A stretch of DNA of 64,000 nt from Paenibacillus sacheonensis (lineage in GTDB: Bacteria > Bacillota > Bacilli > Paenibacillales > Paenibacillaceae), in contig NZ_JAAAMU010000021.1 of NCBI RefSeq assembly GCF_009909195.1, forward strand, positions 1 to 64,000. The letters are read 5' to 3'. A program made the translations under genes and the position numbers. The notes beneath the pieces were generated by a model, which was given only the letters and a program-made list of their open reading frames with translations, was not told the origin of the DNA and made no database searches. Below are positions 47,228 to 56,254 of the stretch, in pieces; the stretch's first letter is position 1, and each line of letters opens with the position of its first letter.

Positions 47228-50200
47228 TTGGTTAAATTCTCGCTTCGAACGAAAGCGCTGGTTCTGATTTTGTTGGTCACCGCGGGCGCGCAGTCCATTG
47301 TCGGCTACGGCAACTACTCCGCCGCCAAAAGCACGATCATCGATACGATGATCGATAAAGCCAGCACGAAAGTGCAGAATACGGCCGACAAGCTGGCGTC
47401 TTGGATCGCTACCCGCCGTGCCGAGGCGGAGGTCATGAGCCGCACCGATCAGGTGCGGTTCGGCTCCGAAGCGGAGCGGCTCGCGTATTTTCGCAACGAG
47501 CTCGAACGTTCCGGCTCCCCGTTCGTCACGATCGGGTTCGCCGATCCGGCCGGCCGCGCGGAGCTGAGCAGCGGAGACGTCATTCATATCGCGGACGAGC
47601 CGTCCTTCGACGCGGCGATGAAAGGCAAGGTCGAGGTGACCGATCCGTTCGTTCGCGAGGAAGGCGGCCCCAGCATCATCGTCATCCAGGTACCCGTCTA
47701 TGGAAAGGACAACGAGATCGTCGGCGTTCTGGATGCCGTTATGTCCGCGGAGCGTATATTCACGGAGCAATTGCATGTCCGCATCGGGGAGAGCGACGGC
47801 GTGTTCCTGTACAACGACGGGTCGTCGACGATCGTGAAGGACGGCCTGCTGGAAGCATCGGATGCGGTGTTGTCCCCGGACTTGCCTCCGTCGACGCTGG
47901 AACAATTGCATACGAAGCTGAGCGGCTCTGCCAGATTAAAAGGGGCATCCGGCGAATCCTTCCTCTTCTACGGGGCGGTGGAAGGGACGGACTGGCATAT
48001 CGCCCTGAACGTGCCGCTGCGCGAGATCGAAGCGCCGCTGTCCGGAATCAAGCGGCAATCGATGCTGTCTATCGCCGTCGCGGAGGCGGTTCTGACCCTG
48101 CTGTTCTTCCTGTTCTCGCAGCCGATCATTTCGCGCATCAAGCGGATTCTCAGCGTGACGGAAGCGGCAGCGGCCGGGCGCTTCGACGTCAACAACGTGT
48201 CCGACGAAGGCGGGGACGAGCTGTCCCAGCTCTCGAGCTCCGTGAATCAGATGAAGCTCCACCTGAGCGGGATGTTCGGCCGGATGGACGCCATGATCAA
48301 CCAAAATCAATTCATGTTCATCGTGCTGGACAGCGATTACCGCGTCACCTACTTCAGCAAAACGGCGGAACGGCTGCTCGGCTACACGGCGGAGGAGATG
48401 CTGCATAAGGCGACGGCGCTGACCTTCATCGACCCGCAGGACATCGCCGCGGAAGCGAAGCGGCTCAGCGGCAAATACGGCCGGCTGGTTCCGGCGGACA
48501 TTACGGTGTTCGAACTGCTGCGCAAGGAGCAGTTTACCTATGAACGCGAGTGGAATTATATCCGCAAGGACGGCACGCGATTTCCCGTCTCCCACAGCTC
48601 GAATGGCATGCGGGACCGGGAAGGGCGGTTTATCGGCGTTGCCGGCATTGCCCGCGACATCACGCAGCAGAAGCAAGCCGAGAATGTCCGCAACCGGCAG
48701 TTGAAAGTCATGGGCGCGGCCAAGGATTTGATCGCTACGTTCGACGAGCAGGGCCGGCTGCTGTACATCAACGAAGCGGGCAGGATGCTGCTCGGCATGA
48801 AGACGAAAGACACGAACGAGGTCCCGAAGCGTACGATCGCCGAGCTGCTGGACGGCAGCGAGGATGCGCGCGCCTTCGGCTATCAGGAGAAAGAAGCGCT
48901 GCTGCGCAGTCTGCAGGGGGCCTTCATCCCCGTGTCCAAGATCTTGGTCGTTCACCATGACGATCTTTCCGGGGAAGTGTTCTACTCCTGCATCGCCAGG
49001 GATATCTCCGAAGCGAAGCGGGTGCAGCTCGAACTGGAGCAGGCCAAGCGGGAAGCGGAAAGCGCGAATGTCGCGAAGAGCCACTTCCTGGCGCAGATCA
49101 GTCACGAGATCCGGACGCCGCTTGCCGGCATCATCGGCCTGACGGGGCTGATGCAGAAGACGGAGCTGACGCCGCTGCAGACGGACTATTTGCACAAGAC
49201 GCGGGATTCGTCCGAGGCGCTGCTTGCGATCATCAACGATATTTTGGACTTCTCGAAGGCCGAAGCAGGCCGGATCGAGCTCAATGAAGTACCGTTCGAT
49301 CCCTATGGTCTCATTCAGCGGCTGACGGAACTGCTCGGCGTCTTCGTCGGCGGCAAGGAGCAATTCCATTTTATCGCCGAGACGCCGAAGCTGCTGCCGG
49401 AATTGCTGCTTGGCGATTGGCTCCGCATCGAGCAGATTTTGCTCAATCTCTGTATCAATGCCATTAAGTTTACGGACAGCGGTTATGTCCGGCTGCGGCT
49501 GCAGGCGCTGCCAGGCACGGAGGGAGACGGAAGCCGGGCCCGAATTGCGTTCACCGTCGAGGATACGGGAATCGGCATGACCGAGGAGCAGCAGAGCAGG
49601 CTGTTCGAGCCGTTCGTGCAGGCGAATGCGGAAACGAACCGCAAATACGGCGGCACGGGCCTCGGCCTGGTCATCGTCAAGCGATTGGTCGAATTAATGG
49701 GCGGTACCATTCATGTGGGAAGCGCAATCGGCCAAGGAAGCACGTTCTCCTTTACGCTCGATATGGCTGTCGCCGAGCCGCCGCGTCCGGACCGGTTCGT
49801 CATTGAATCGGGCAGCGAATGTTCCGTGTGGGTCGTGGAAAACCATCCGCTTATGGGGGAGCATCTTTGTTCCGTCCTCGAGGACAGCGGGCTGATGCCG
49901 ATGACGCTTCGGTCCTGGAAGTCCGCTCGTGAGCGGCTTGTCCGGTCCGGTATCGGCGTGCGGCCGTTCGCCATGCTGCTGGATTTCGAGATGCCGGATA
50001 TGTACGCGGAAGAAACCTGGTATGCGATGCACGAGACGGCGAAGGAAGCAGGCGTTAAGACGGTTGCTCTCACGACCGCCTATGGGCGCGAGGAACTTCT
50101 GAAACTTCCCGCGGAGAACCGCCCGGATACGATTCTCGTCAAGCCCGTCACGCGCGTCGGTTTGTATCGATCGCTAATGACCTTGTTTGACCGGACGGAC

Positions 50201-51124
50201 CCCGAGGCCGCGGCGGGATCGGAGGAGGCGGTGTCCGCGGCGGCCATGCCCGAACGGCTGAACGGTACGGTTCTGCTTGCCGAGGACAACGTCATCAATC
50301 AGCTCGTGGCGGTCGAACAGCTGCGGGAATGGGGGCTCGGCGTCGATGTCGCGGAAAACGGGAACGACGTGCTTCGCATGCTGACCGCCAAGCGCTACGA
50401 TCTGATCCTGATGGATATCCATATGCCGGAAATGGACGGCGACGAAGCGGCCCGCATCATCCGCCTGGATTCCAAGTACGACCGCATTCCGATCGTCGGG
50501 CTGACGGCGAATATCATGCAGGAGGACCACGACCGCTACATGCAGCTGGGCATGAACGACGTCTTGACGAAGCCGGTCGATCCCGCCATGCTGATGCGGG
50601 CGATAGTCAAATGGCTCCGGTACGGCAAGGAGCCGCGCATCGATACGGCGAAGAGCAAGCCCGGCGAGACGACCAAGGGCAGGCAGAAGGGTCTGGAGGC
50701 GGCCGGCACGGTCTACGTGCCGGTTCCCGAAGAAGGCGAGGATTGGCTTGAGCAGGGCATACCTGGCTTGCGGCTGGACGAAGCGCTGCAGCGGGTGAAC
50801 GGCAAAAGGGATATTTTGCTCCATATGCTGAAGCTCTTCGTCAACGATTACCGAACCTTCGGGGAGCGTTTGCAGGAAGCGCTGCAGGCTGGCGATTATG
50901 CGGCCGCCCGCCGGATGGCGCATACGTTGAAGGGCGTTGCGGGCAATTTGTCCGCGGACGCGTTGTACGCAGCCGCCTGGCAGCTGGAGCGACTGTTGAA
51001 GGCGGCGGGCGAGGATCGGTCCGGGCCGGACACGTCGGCTGCGGCGGCCGAGGCCGCGGAAGCGCTGCAGCTGCTCTTGGAAGCCATCAAGGCGATTCCG
51101 GCCGTTTCTGACATGATCTCCTAA
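47228..51124 (+). CDS. Large hybrid sensor kinase (Cache-HAMP-PAS-PAS-HisKA-HATPase-REC-REC-Hpt)
   Basis: At 1298 residues this is a complete phosphorelay in one chain. In order: helix 1 (~9-28), Cache-type external domain (~30-270), helix 2 (~280-300), HAMP, two PAS domains (~360-590), HisKA with H626 (QISHEIRTPLAG), HATPase (~725-845, 'GGTGLGLVIVKRL'), receiver 1 with D919, receiver 2 with D1063 ('LILMDIHMPEMDG') and an Hpt domain with H1232 ('RMAHTLKGVAGNLS'). Receiver 1 has 'VVENHP' instead of the usual acidic pair, so it may be partly degenerate. The TTG start follows AGGAGG at seven bases. No output domain is present, so the Hpt must signal to a separate regulator. Confidence 0.94.
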   Translation: MVKFSLRTKALVLILLVTAGAQSIVGYGNYSAAKSTIIDTMIDKASTKVQNTADKLASWIATRRAEAEVMSRTDQVRFGSEAERLAYFRNELERSGSPFVTIGFADPAGRAELSSGDVIHIADEPSFDAAMKGKVEVTDPFVREEGGPSIIVIQVPVYGKDNEIVGVLDAVMSAERIFTEQLHVRIGESDGVFLYNDGSSTIVKDGLLEASDAVLSPDLPPSTLEQLHTKLSGSARLKGASGESFLFYGAVEGTDWHIALNVPLREIEAPLSGIKRQSMLSIAVAEAVLTLLFFLFSQPIISRIKRILSVTEAAAAGRFDVNNVSDEGGDELSQLSSSVNQMKLHLSGMFGRMDAMINQNQFMFIVLDSDYRVTYFSKTAERLLGYTAEEMLHKATALTFIDPQDIAAEAKRLSGKYGRLVPADITVFELLRKEQFTYEREWNYIRKDGTRFPVSHSSNGMRDREGRFIGVAGIARDITQQKQAENVRNRQLKVMGAAKDLIATFDEQGRLLYINEAGRMLLGMKTKDTNEVPKRTIAELLDGSEDARAFGYQEKEALLRSLQGAFIPVSKILVVHHDDLSGEVFYSCIARDISEAKRVQLELEQAKREAESANVAKSHFLAQISHEIRTPLAGIIGLTGLMQKTELTPLQTDYLHKTRDSSEALLAIINDILDFSKAEAGRIELNEVPFDPYGLIQRLTELLGVFVGGKEQFHFIAETPKLLPELLLGDWLRIEQILLNLCINAIKFTDSGYVRLRLQALPGTEGDGSRARIAFTVEDTGIGMTEEQQSRLFEPFVQANAETNRKYGGTGLGLVIVKRLVELMGGTIHVGSAIGQGSTFSFTLDMAVAEPPRPDRFVIESGSECSVWVVENHPLMGEHLCSVLEDSGLMPMTLRSWKSARERLVRSGIGVRPFAMLLDFEMPDMYAEETWYAMHETAKEAGVKTVALTTAYGREELLKLPAENRPDTILVKPVTRVGLYRSLMTLFDRTDPEAAAGSEEAVSAAAMPERLNGTVLLAEDNVINQLVAVEQLREWGLGVDVAENGNDVLRMLTAKRYDLILMDIHMPEMDGDEAARIIRLDSKYDRIPIVGLTANIMQEDHDRYMQLGMNDVLTKPVDPAMLMRAIVKWLRYGKEPRIDTAKSKPGETTKGRQKGLEAAGTVYVPVPEEGEDWLEQGIPGLRLDEALQRVNGKRDILLHMLKLFVNDYRTFGERLQEALQAGDYAAARRMAHTLKGVAGNLSADALYAAAWQLERLLKAAGEDRSGPDTSAAAAEAAEALQLLLEAIKAIPAVSDMIS

Positions 51125-51171
51125 CATTTTTCTAACATTCTATTGTTGGGTAGTTCCACCTATTGTATATT
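51121..51171 (+). promoter_or_regulatory. 11-bp-phased CTAACAT repeats and promoter of OmpR-type gene
   Basis: CTAACAT occurs at 51121 and 51132, exactly one 11-bp turn apart and overlapping the stop codon of the hybrid kinase. A promoter-like TTGTTG-N17-TATATT follows at 51143-51171. This is the usual arrangement for activation by an OmpR-family regulator, which is encoded 80 bases downstream. Confidence 0.6.
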
Positions 51172-51252
51172 TAAGTCAAAAGAACGCGCACGGCTGGGTT
51201 CTCCGCGTTTCCGTTGAATCCGATGAATTCCTTCAAGAGGTGAAGTTCTGTC

Positions 51253-51975
51253 ATGTACAAGCTCTTAGTTATCGAAGACGATGTAATGATGAGCGATATG
51301 CTTTCCATGTACATGTCCGGCGAGGGATATGAAATCAAACAGGCGGAGAATGGCGAGAAAGGCCTGCAATTAGTAGAACAGTTCGTTCCGGATGTCTTGC
51401 TGCTCGACCTTATGCTTCCCGATTGGGACGGGATAGAGCTCTGCGCGCGGATTCGCGAGAATTCCTCCGTGCCGATCATGATCGTCTCCACGAAATCGGA
51501 GGTTTCGGAACGCGTGCAGGCGCTGCGCGCAGGAGCGGATGATTATTTATGCAAGCCGTTCAGCATGCACGAGCTCAGCGCGCGCGTAGAAGCGCTCATT
51601 CGCAGATCCCGCATCATGCAGGCAAGCGCGGCCGAGAGCATTCAGCCGGAAGGCGGGATTGCGGCCCAGAAGGAAATCAAGCTGGATGCCGAGCGCAGGC
51701 TGCTGCTCGTGCGCGGCGCTTTCGTCGAGACGACGTTCTCCGAATTCGAAATCATGAAGCTGTTCCTGAGCCATCCCGGCAAAGTATTCAGCCGCGAGGA
51801 CCTCATCAACGCGATCCGCGGGTATGACTCGTTCGTCACCGACCGCGCCATCGATGTGCACATCGTCAATCTGCGCCGCAAAGTGGAGAAGAATCCGAAG
51901 GAACCCCATCACATCCGTACCGTATGGGGCGTTGGCTACAAATACGCGCCGGAGGACGTGCCCGCGCCGCAGTAA
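51253..51975 (+). CDS. OmpR-family response regulator, orphan
   Basis: The 240-residue regulator has a receiver domain (Asp52 in 'VLLLDLMLPDWDG', Lys in 'YLCKPFSMH') and a winged-helix domain (~140-235: 'FSEFEIMKLFLSHPGKVFSREDLINAIRGYD', 'VDVHIVNLRRKVEKN'-like). No partner kinase is adjacent in the same operon. The hybrid kinase that ends 128 bases upstream has an Hpt but no output domain, so this regulator is a reasonable acceptor (inference). AAGAGGTGAAG precedes the ATG. Confidence 0.94.
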   Translation: MYKLLVIEDDVMMSDMLSMYMSGEGYEIKQAENGEKGLQLVEQFVPDVLLLDLMLPDWDGIELCARIRENSSVPIMIVSTKSEVSERVQALRAGADDYLCKPFSMHELSARVEALIRRSRIMQASAAESIQPEGGIAAQKEIKLDAERRLLLVRGAFVETTFSEFEIMKLFLSHPGKVFSREDLINAIRGYDSFVTDRAIDVHIVNLRRKVEKNPKEPHHIRTVWGVGYKYAPEDVPAPQ

Positions 51976-51992
51976 TTCATAGGATACGGATC

Positions 51993-52037
51993 AGCGCGCT
52001 CCCGGCAAACGCATCGTTTGCGAGAGCGCGCTTTTTT
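51993..52037 (+). terminator. Terminator of OmpR-family regulator
   Basis: AGCGCGCTC plus an inner GCAAACG stem pair with CGTTTGC and GAGCGCGCT, followed by TTTTTT. Confidence 0.92.
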
Positions 52038-52238
52038 GGCGCCGCGCCGGCTGCGACCGCTTCCTTCGAAACTAACATGCACCTTACAGATCTCTGCTTC
52101 TTTCCTAATCGTTTTATGGGACAATTTACCTACTGAAAGGTATGAATCCAATCGATTTAAGGCGGTGCAGCATCGTTAATGAAAAAAACAGCATGCCGTT
52201 CGGCAGCACGGACAGGAAGCTCCCCACGGAAGGAAACG

Positions 52239-53579
52239 ATGCCCCGCGAAGAAGTGTACGATTTCCTGACGGGGCTGCCCGGACGCAGAGCGGCCTTCGC
52301 GATGCTGGCGAGGACGGTGACGCTGGCGAGACGAACGGGCCGGACCGTGCTTGCGGCGCTTGTTGACATCGATCGCTTCTATCTCGTTAATGAGACGAAG
52401 GGGACGGCGTTCGGCGACGAAGCGCTTCGGCAGCTCGCGGCAAGAGTCCGGGATCCGAAGCCGTGGTCCTGCCAGGCCCATCGGTTCGGAGGGAATGCGT
52501 TCCTGCTGTTCGGACTGGCGGACGGCGGGAGCGGCAAGGATAAGAACGAGACGTGGATCAAGGAGCTGAAACAGTCGATCGAAGAGGCGCTGCCCGTAAG
52601 GGGCCAGAACCAGTACCTCAGCTGCAGCATCGGCGTCAGCCGTTTTCCGGAGCATGGCGAGACGGCGGAGCTGCTCGTACGGCATGCGGACACGGCGCTT
52701 CGGGAAGCGAAGACGGCAGGCGGCAACCGCATCATGGTCTACGCGGAGGACGGCACGGCGCGGATCAGCCGCCTGGAGAAGCTGCGCTGCTCGCTCCGGA
52801 CCGTGTTATCCGACCATGCGCTTTCGCTGTATTATCAGCCTTTATATGAAGCATCCGGGGCGCTCCGAGGCTTCGAGGCGCTGCTCCGCTGGCGGCATCC
52901 CGAGCTGGGAGAGGTGTCGCCTGCCGAATTTATTCCGCTTGCGGAGGAGAGTGGCATGATCGTGAAGATCGGCGAATGGGTGCTTGAGGAAGCCTGCGGC
53001 ATGCTTCGCCGCGTGCAGGCCAAAGGAATGGGCCAGGTCACGATGTCCGTGAATATATCGCCGCTGCAGCTTCGCGTGCCCGAGTTCGCCGACGTGCTGC
53101 AGCGCATTCTTAGGCAGACGGAGGCAAAGCCGGAGTGCCTGGAGCTGGAGATTACGGAAAGCAAAATGATCGACGTCGACAGCGAAAATACGATCATGCA
53201 TCAACTCCGGGGCATGGGCGTGCGCATCGCGCTGGATGATTTCGGCGTCGGCTACGCGTCGCTGACCTATCTGCGGAAGCTGCCCCTGCATACGCTTAAG
53301 CTGGACCGTTCCTTCATCCGCTGCATCGGCGAGAAGAGCGCGGAGCAGGCGATCGTGCGGTCCATGATCGCGCTTGTCCATCAACTCGGGCTTGAGGTCG
53401 TGGCCGAAGGCGTGGAGACGGAAGCGCAGCTTCGGCTTCTTCGCGAATGGGACTGCGATTATTATCAGGGGTATTTATTGTCGCAGCCGATGGCAGAGCA
53501 AACGGTGGGGGTTCCGCTGTTGTACGCGGCGCGCGATCTGTTCCAGGCAGCCCGTGAGGACAGGGCTGCCGTGTTGTAG
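52239..53579 (+). CDS. Degenerate GGDEF / intact EAL c-di-GMP phosphodiesterase
   Basis: The 446-residue soluble protein has a GGDEF-fold domain (~1-165) whose signature is G84-G-N-A-F88 instead of GGDEF, so cyclase activity is unlikely and it may only bind GTP. The EAL domain (~175-430) keeps E213-A-L215 ('GFEALLRWRHP'), 'NISPLQLR', 'LELEITES', 'ALDDFGVGYASLTYLRKLP' and 'VAEGVET', consistent with active hydrolysis of c-di-GMP. ATG 52239 has GGAAGG five bases upstream; an earlier in-frame ATG at 52179 lacks a clear site and would add 20 non-conserved residues. Confidence 0.9.
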   Translation: MPREEVYDFLTGLPGRRAAFAMLARTVTLARRTGRTVLAALVDIDRFYLVNETKGTAFGDEALRQLAARVRDPKPWSCQAHRFGGNAFLLFGLADGGSGKDKNETWIKELKQSIEEALPVRGQNQYLSCSIGVSRFPEHGETAELLVRHADTALREAKTAGGNRIMVYAEDGTARISRLEKLRCSLRTVLSDHALSLYYQPLYEASGALRGFEALLRWRHPELGEVSPAEFIPLAEESGMIVKIGEWVLEEACGMLRRVQAKGMGQVTMSVNISPLQLRVPEFADVLQRILRQTEAKPECLELEITESKMIDVDSENTIMHQLRGMGVRIALDDFGVGYASLTYLRKLPLHTLKLDRSFIRCIGEKSAEQAIVRSMIALVHQLGLEVVAEGVETEAQLRLLREWDCDYYQGYLLSQPMAEQTVGVPLLYAARDLFQAAREDRAAVL

Positions 53580-53634
53580 GGAGATGAGGGAGGGAGGGAG
53601 GTCCAGGCTGATCAGCCTGCCCTCCGCTTAAGAA

Positions 53635-53700
53635 AGGCAGCCTGCATATCGCGCGACCCTCGGCTGGAGCTGCCGGGCCGGAACGATATGCAGGCTGCCT
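53635..53700. terminator. Long perfect hairpin between convergent genes
   Basis: AGGCAGCCTGCATATCG (53635-53651) and its exact complement (53684-53700) form a 17-bp stem with a 32-base loop that itself can fold (CGGC/GCCG). It separates the EAL gene and the convergent 72-aa gene. There is no T tract, so it may terminate poorly or act as an RNA structure. Confidence 0.65.
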
Positions 53701-53752
53701 GAACGGGCAAGATTGGGATAGAATAGGACGTAGAAGCCTTGCGCTCGCTGCT

Positions 53753-53971
53753 TCAGCAGACCTCCAGGTACAGCTTCGTGCCGTCGCTGTACTGAAGAAT
53801 AGCCACGTCGCGGATCATCTCGACGGACTTGATCCGCTTCCACTTCTTGCGGAAATCAAAGTTGTATTCCATTTCCTGCAATTTATTTTGGAGCAGCTCC
53901 ATGTAGGACAACTGCTCGGAAGGGTAATGGACCGGGACGGACCGATTTTTGAAGGTGATCACTTTGGTCAT
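53753..53971 (-). CDS. Small protein of unknown function
   Basis: A 72-residue soluble, mixed-charge protein ('MTKVITFKNRSVPVHYPSEQLSYMELLQNKLQEMEYNF', split here only for reading, continuing to 'YSDGTKLYLEVC') with no membrane segment. GGAGGTA lies nine bases before the ATG, strong support that it is real. The beta-rich C-terminus resembles small orphan folds. It stands alone between the EAL gene and a kinase gene on the opposite strand. I do not recognise the family. Confidence 0.75.
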   Translation of the reverse strand: MTKVITFKNRSVPVHYPSEQLSYMELLQNKLQEMEYNFDFRKKWKRIKSVEMIRDVAILQYSDGTKLYLEVC

Positions 53972-54211
53972 TCGAATAGTACCTCCATTTCTTGATAGTG
54001 CCAGTGTACCAGTTGAATTTTAGTCCCTTATAAAATGAACGTGAGCCGTCTGTTTGATTTGCTTACCCTTTTCTAACATGTTCGAAAACCGCAAGGCCAG
54101 GCAGGGATTTAAGGATAGTATGCGCTAGAATCAAATGGAATTATCCGCCTCTGCTTCAAATTCGCTTAAAGCGGGTAATGTCCCGGAGATATAAGGCGGG
54201 AGGATTACGAG

Positions 54212-55819
54212 TTGACATTTGAATTCGCAAAATCTTTATTCGCCAACATCAGTCTGCTGATTGCGTTGGCTTATATGTTCGATCTAGGGTACCGTTACCT
54301 GTTTCAATATGCGCCGGGCCGCGTCAAATACGCGATTACGGTTGCTTTCTTCATCATCGGCGGATGGCTGGCCATGGCGTTCGGACTGCGCGTGGACGGC
54401 CTGCTCGTGCTGGATTTGCGGTTTATGCCGCTGATTATCGCCGTGCTCGTCTTTCCGAGTCTCCCAGCCATTGCGCTGATCGGCTTCGGCATCGGAGTCG
54501 GGCGATTGTTCATGGGCATGGATGCCGCCGCGGTGCTGGCCGGCGTTAATATGACCGTACTCGGTCTTATTTGTACGTGGTTATGCGCTTGGATGCGCAA
54601 GAAGCCGTGGAGCTTCCTGAACAAGAGCCTGGTGACGCTCGCGTCGGTGAACGTGATCTTCGCGTTGAACGCGACGGCCGTCGTGGCGATTGCAGGGCAT
54701 ATGTCCGTTCGAACGTTCTGGATGGACTACAGCATCTACTCCTTCCCTCTGCGGCTGGTGCTGAGCGGTCTGCTGATTTTCACCATTCGCGATTTTCAGA
54801 AGGAACAGCAGCGCGTGGACGAACTCCGCAAAATGAACATGCTATTGCGGCGGCAGACGCGCGAGCTGCGTGCGGCCAAGCGCGAGGTGGAGCAGAAGGC
54901 GCGCGAGCTCATGCTGGCCAACAAATACAAATCGGAGTTTCTGGCGAATATGTCGCATGAACTGAAGACGCCGCTCAACAGCATCATCATGCTGTCGCAG
55001 CTGATGAAGGAAAGCGAGGAAGAACGAAGCGGCTTCCCGGAGGAAGTCCAGTATGCGGAGCTGATAAACGGGGCGGGGAACGACCTGCTCCAACTGATCA
55101 ACGACATCCTGGATCTATCCAAGGTAGAAGCCGGCAAGATGGATATCTTCGTGGAGCAGCACTCCACCTCCGAGCTGGTCCAAACGCTGTATCAACAGTT
55201 CCTTCCCGTGGCTTCCCAGAAGAACCTGACGTTCGAGACGGAGATCGCGCCGCAGGTGCCGGAGGCCATCTATACCGATGCGCTGCGGATCAATCAGATT
55301 TTGCGCAATTTGCTCGCAAATGCATTCAAATTCACGGAGACCGGCGGAGTCCGACTCGTGGTCAAAGCAGAGGGCGGCGTACCGATCGAACCCGCCGCGC
55401 TGAAGAAGCGCCGGCTGCGCAACTGGAATCCCGCGGCATGGGGCCGGCCGGCCGTAAGAATGATCACGCCGATCCGGGTATCGTTCTCCATCGTGGATAC
55501 GGGAATCGGGATCGAGCCGGAGAAGCAGCAGCTGATCTTCGAAGCCTTCCGCCAAGAGGACGGTTCGATCAACCGCAAGTACGGCGGAACCGGACTGGGT
55601 CTTTCGATCAGCCTTCAGCTTGCGCGCCTGCTCGGCGGGACGCTCTCGCTGGAGAGCCAGAAGGGCGAGGGCAGCAAGTTTACGCTGCGGATTCCGGTGA
55701 CGGCCCAAGCTGCCAGCGAGCCGGAAGGGGGCGTCGACGGCGGCGGAAGCGCCGCTGCCGGCAGCATTCCTGCTGGAGCTGTTCCGGTTGAATCAGGTTC
55801 GCCGCGGAAGGATGCGTGA
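54212..55819 (+). CDS. Membrane sensor histidine kinase with 5TM LytS-like sensor
   Basis: The 535-residue kinase starts with five to six helices (to ~residue 190) resembling the 5TMR-LYT sensor ('YMFDLGYRYLF', 'IIGGWLAMAFGLRVDGLLVLDLRFMPLIIAVLVFPSLPAIALIGFGIGVGRL'). A long coiled coil (~195-240), HisKA with H249 ('LANMSHELKTPLNSII') and HATPase ('QILRNLLANAFKFTE', 'DTGIGIEPEKQQLIFEAFRQEDGS', 'GGTGLGLSI') follow. A basic insert of ~35 residues ('ALKKRRLRNWNPAAWGRP') interrupts the ATPase. No receiver domain or partner regulator is adjacent. The start is TTG behind GGGAGGA. Confidence 0.92.
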   Translation: MTFEFAKSLFANISLLIALAYMFDLGYRYLFQYAPGRVKYAITVAFFIIGGWLAMAFGLRVDGLLVLDLRFMPLIIAVLVFPSLPAIALIGFGIGVGRLFMGMDAAAVLAGVNMTVLGLICTWLCAWMRKKPWSFLNKSLVTLASVNVIFALNATAVVAIAGHMSVRTFWMDYSIYSFPLRLVLSGLLIFTIRDFQKEQQRVDELRKMNMLLRRQTRELRAAKREVEQKARELMLANKYKSEFLANMSHELKTPLNSIIMLSQLMKESEEERSGFPEEVQYAELINGAGNDLLQLINDILDLSKVEAGKMDIFVEQHSTSELVQTLYQQFLPVASQKNLTFETEIAPQVPEAIYTDALRINQILRNLLANAFKFTETGGVRLVVKAEGGVPIEPAALKKRRLRNWNPAAWGRPAVRMITPIRVSFSIVDTGIGIEPEKQQLIFEAFRQEDGSINRKYGGTGLGLSISLQLARLLGGTLSLESQKGEGSKFTLRIPVTAQAASEPEGGVDGGGSAAAGSIPAGAVPVESGSPRKDA

Positions 55820-55849
55820 GGGAGTTTAGCCCGAATTTTAAAAAAGGCA

Positions 55850-55878
55850 TTGACTCCAACCTCACAATGCAGTATATT
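55850..55878 (+). promoter_or_regulatory. Promoter of tRNA-Thr
   Basis: TTGACT (55850-55855), 17 bases, TATATT (55873-55878), ending 35 bases before the tRNA. A 14-bp palindrome GTCGCC-TC-GGCGAC lies at 55884-55897 in the leader. Confidence 0.85.
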
Positions 55879-55913
55879 ATAAAAGTCGCCTCGGCGACAT
55901 TGGAGCTAGACAA

Positions 55914-55988
55914 GCTGGTGTAGCTCAGGGGTAGAGCAACGCACTCGTAATGCGTAGGCCGGGGGTTCAATTCCCTTCACCAGCACCA
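55914..55988 (+). tRNA. tRNA-Thr (anticodon CGT)
   Basis: The cloverleaf is complete: acceptor GCTGGTG/CACCAGC, D arm GCTC-GAGC, anticodon stem ACGCA/TGCGT with loop CTCGTAA (anticodon CGT at 55946-55948), T arm with GGTTCAATTCC, discriminator A and an encoded CCA at 55986-55988. It reads ACG threonine codons. It is a single-gene transcript with its own promoter and terminator. Confidence 0.97.
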
Positions 55989-56003
55989 TTTATACCAATA
56001 ACC

Positions 56004-56040
56004 GCGCGGTTTCCGGAGATTTCGGGAATCGCGCTTTTTG
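56004..56040 (+). terminator. Terminator of tRNA-Thr
   Basis: GCGCGGTTTCCG pairs with CGGGAATCGCGC with one imperfect position, followed by TTTTT. The 215 bases from here to the MerR gene contain no gene I can support. Confidence 0.8.
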
Positions 56041-56254
56041 ATTTTTTTGGCACCGTTCAGGACTGCGTTGGTTAAGTATGGCGCACCCGAAAGATGAGCA
56101 TTTTCGACCCGCGGTTGAGTTGCGCCCGTTATTCGGCATGCTTGACTTGAATGCAGGAACGTTTGCGGTATATGCTAGGCATAGCGGTTAGAGTCAGGTC
56201 GAAGTCAGGAAGGTTGGTTTACCGGTTTACGACATCGCTTGGGGAGGAATATCG

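Noticed and set aside
55884..55897. T-box or riboswitch before tRNA-Thr
   Set aside because: Only a 14-bp palindrome is present between promoter and tRNA; a T-box would need a longer leader and would precede a synthetase or amino-acid gene.
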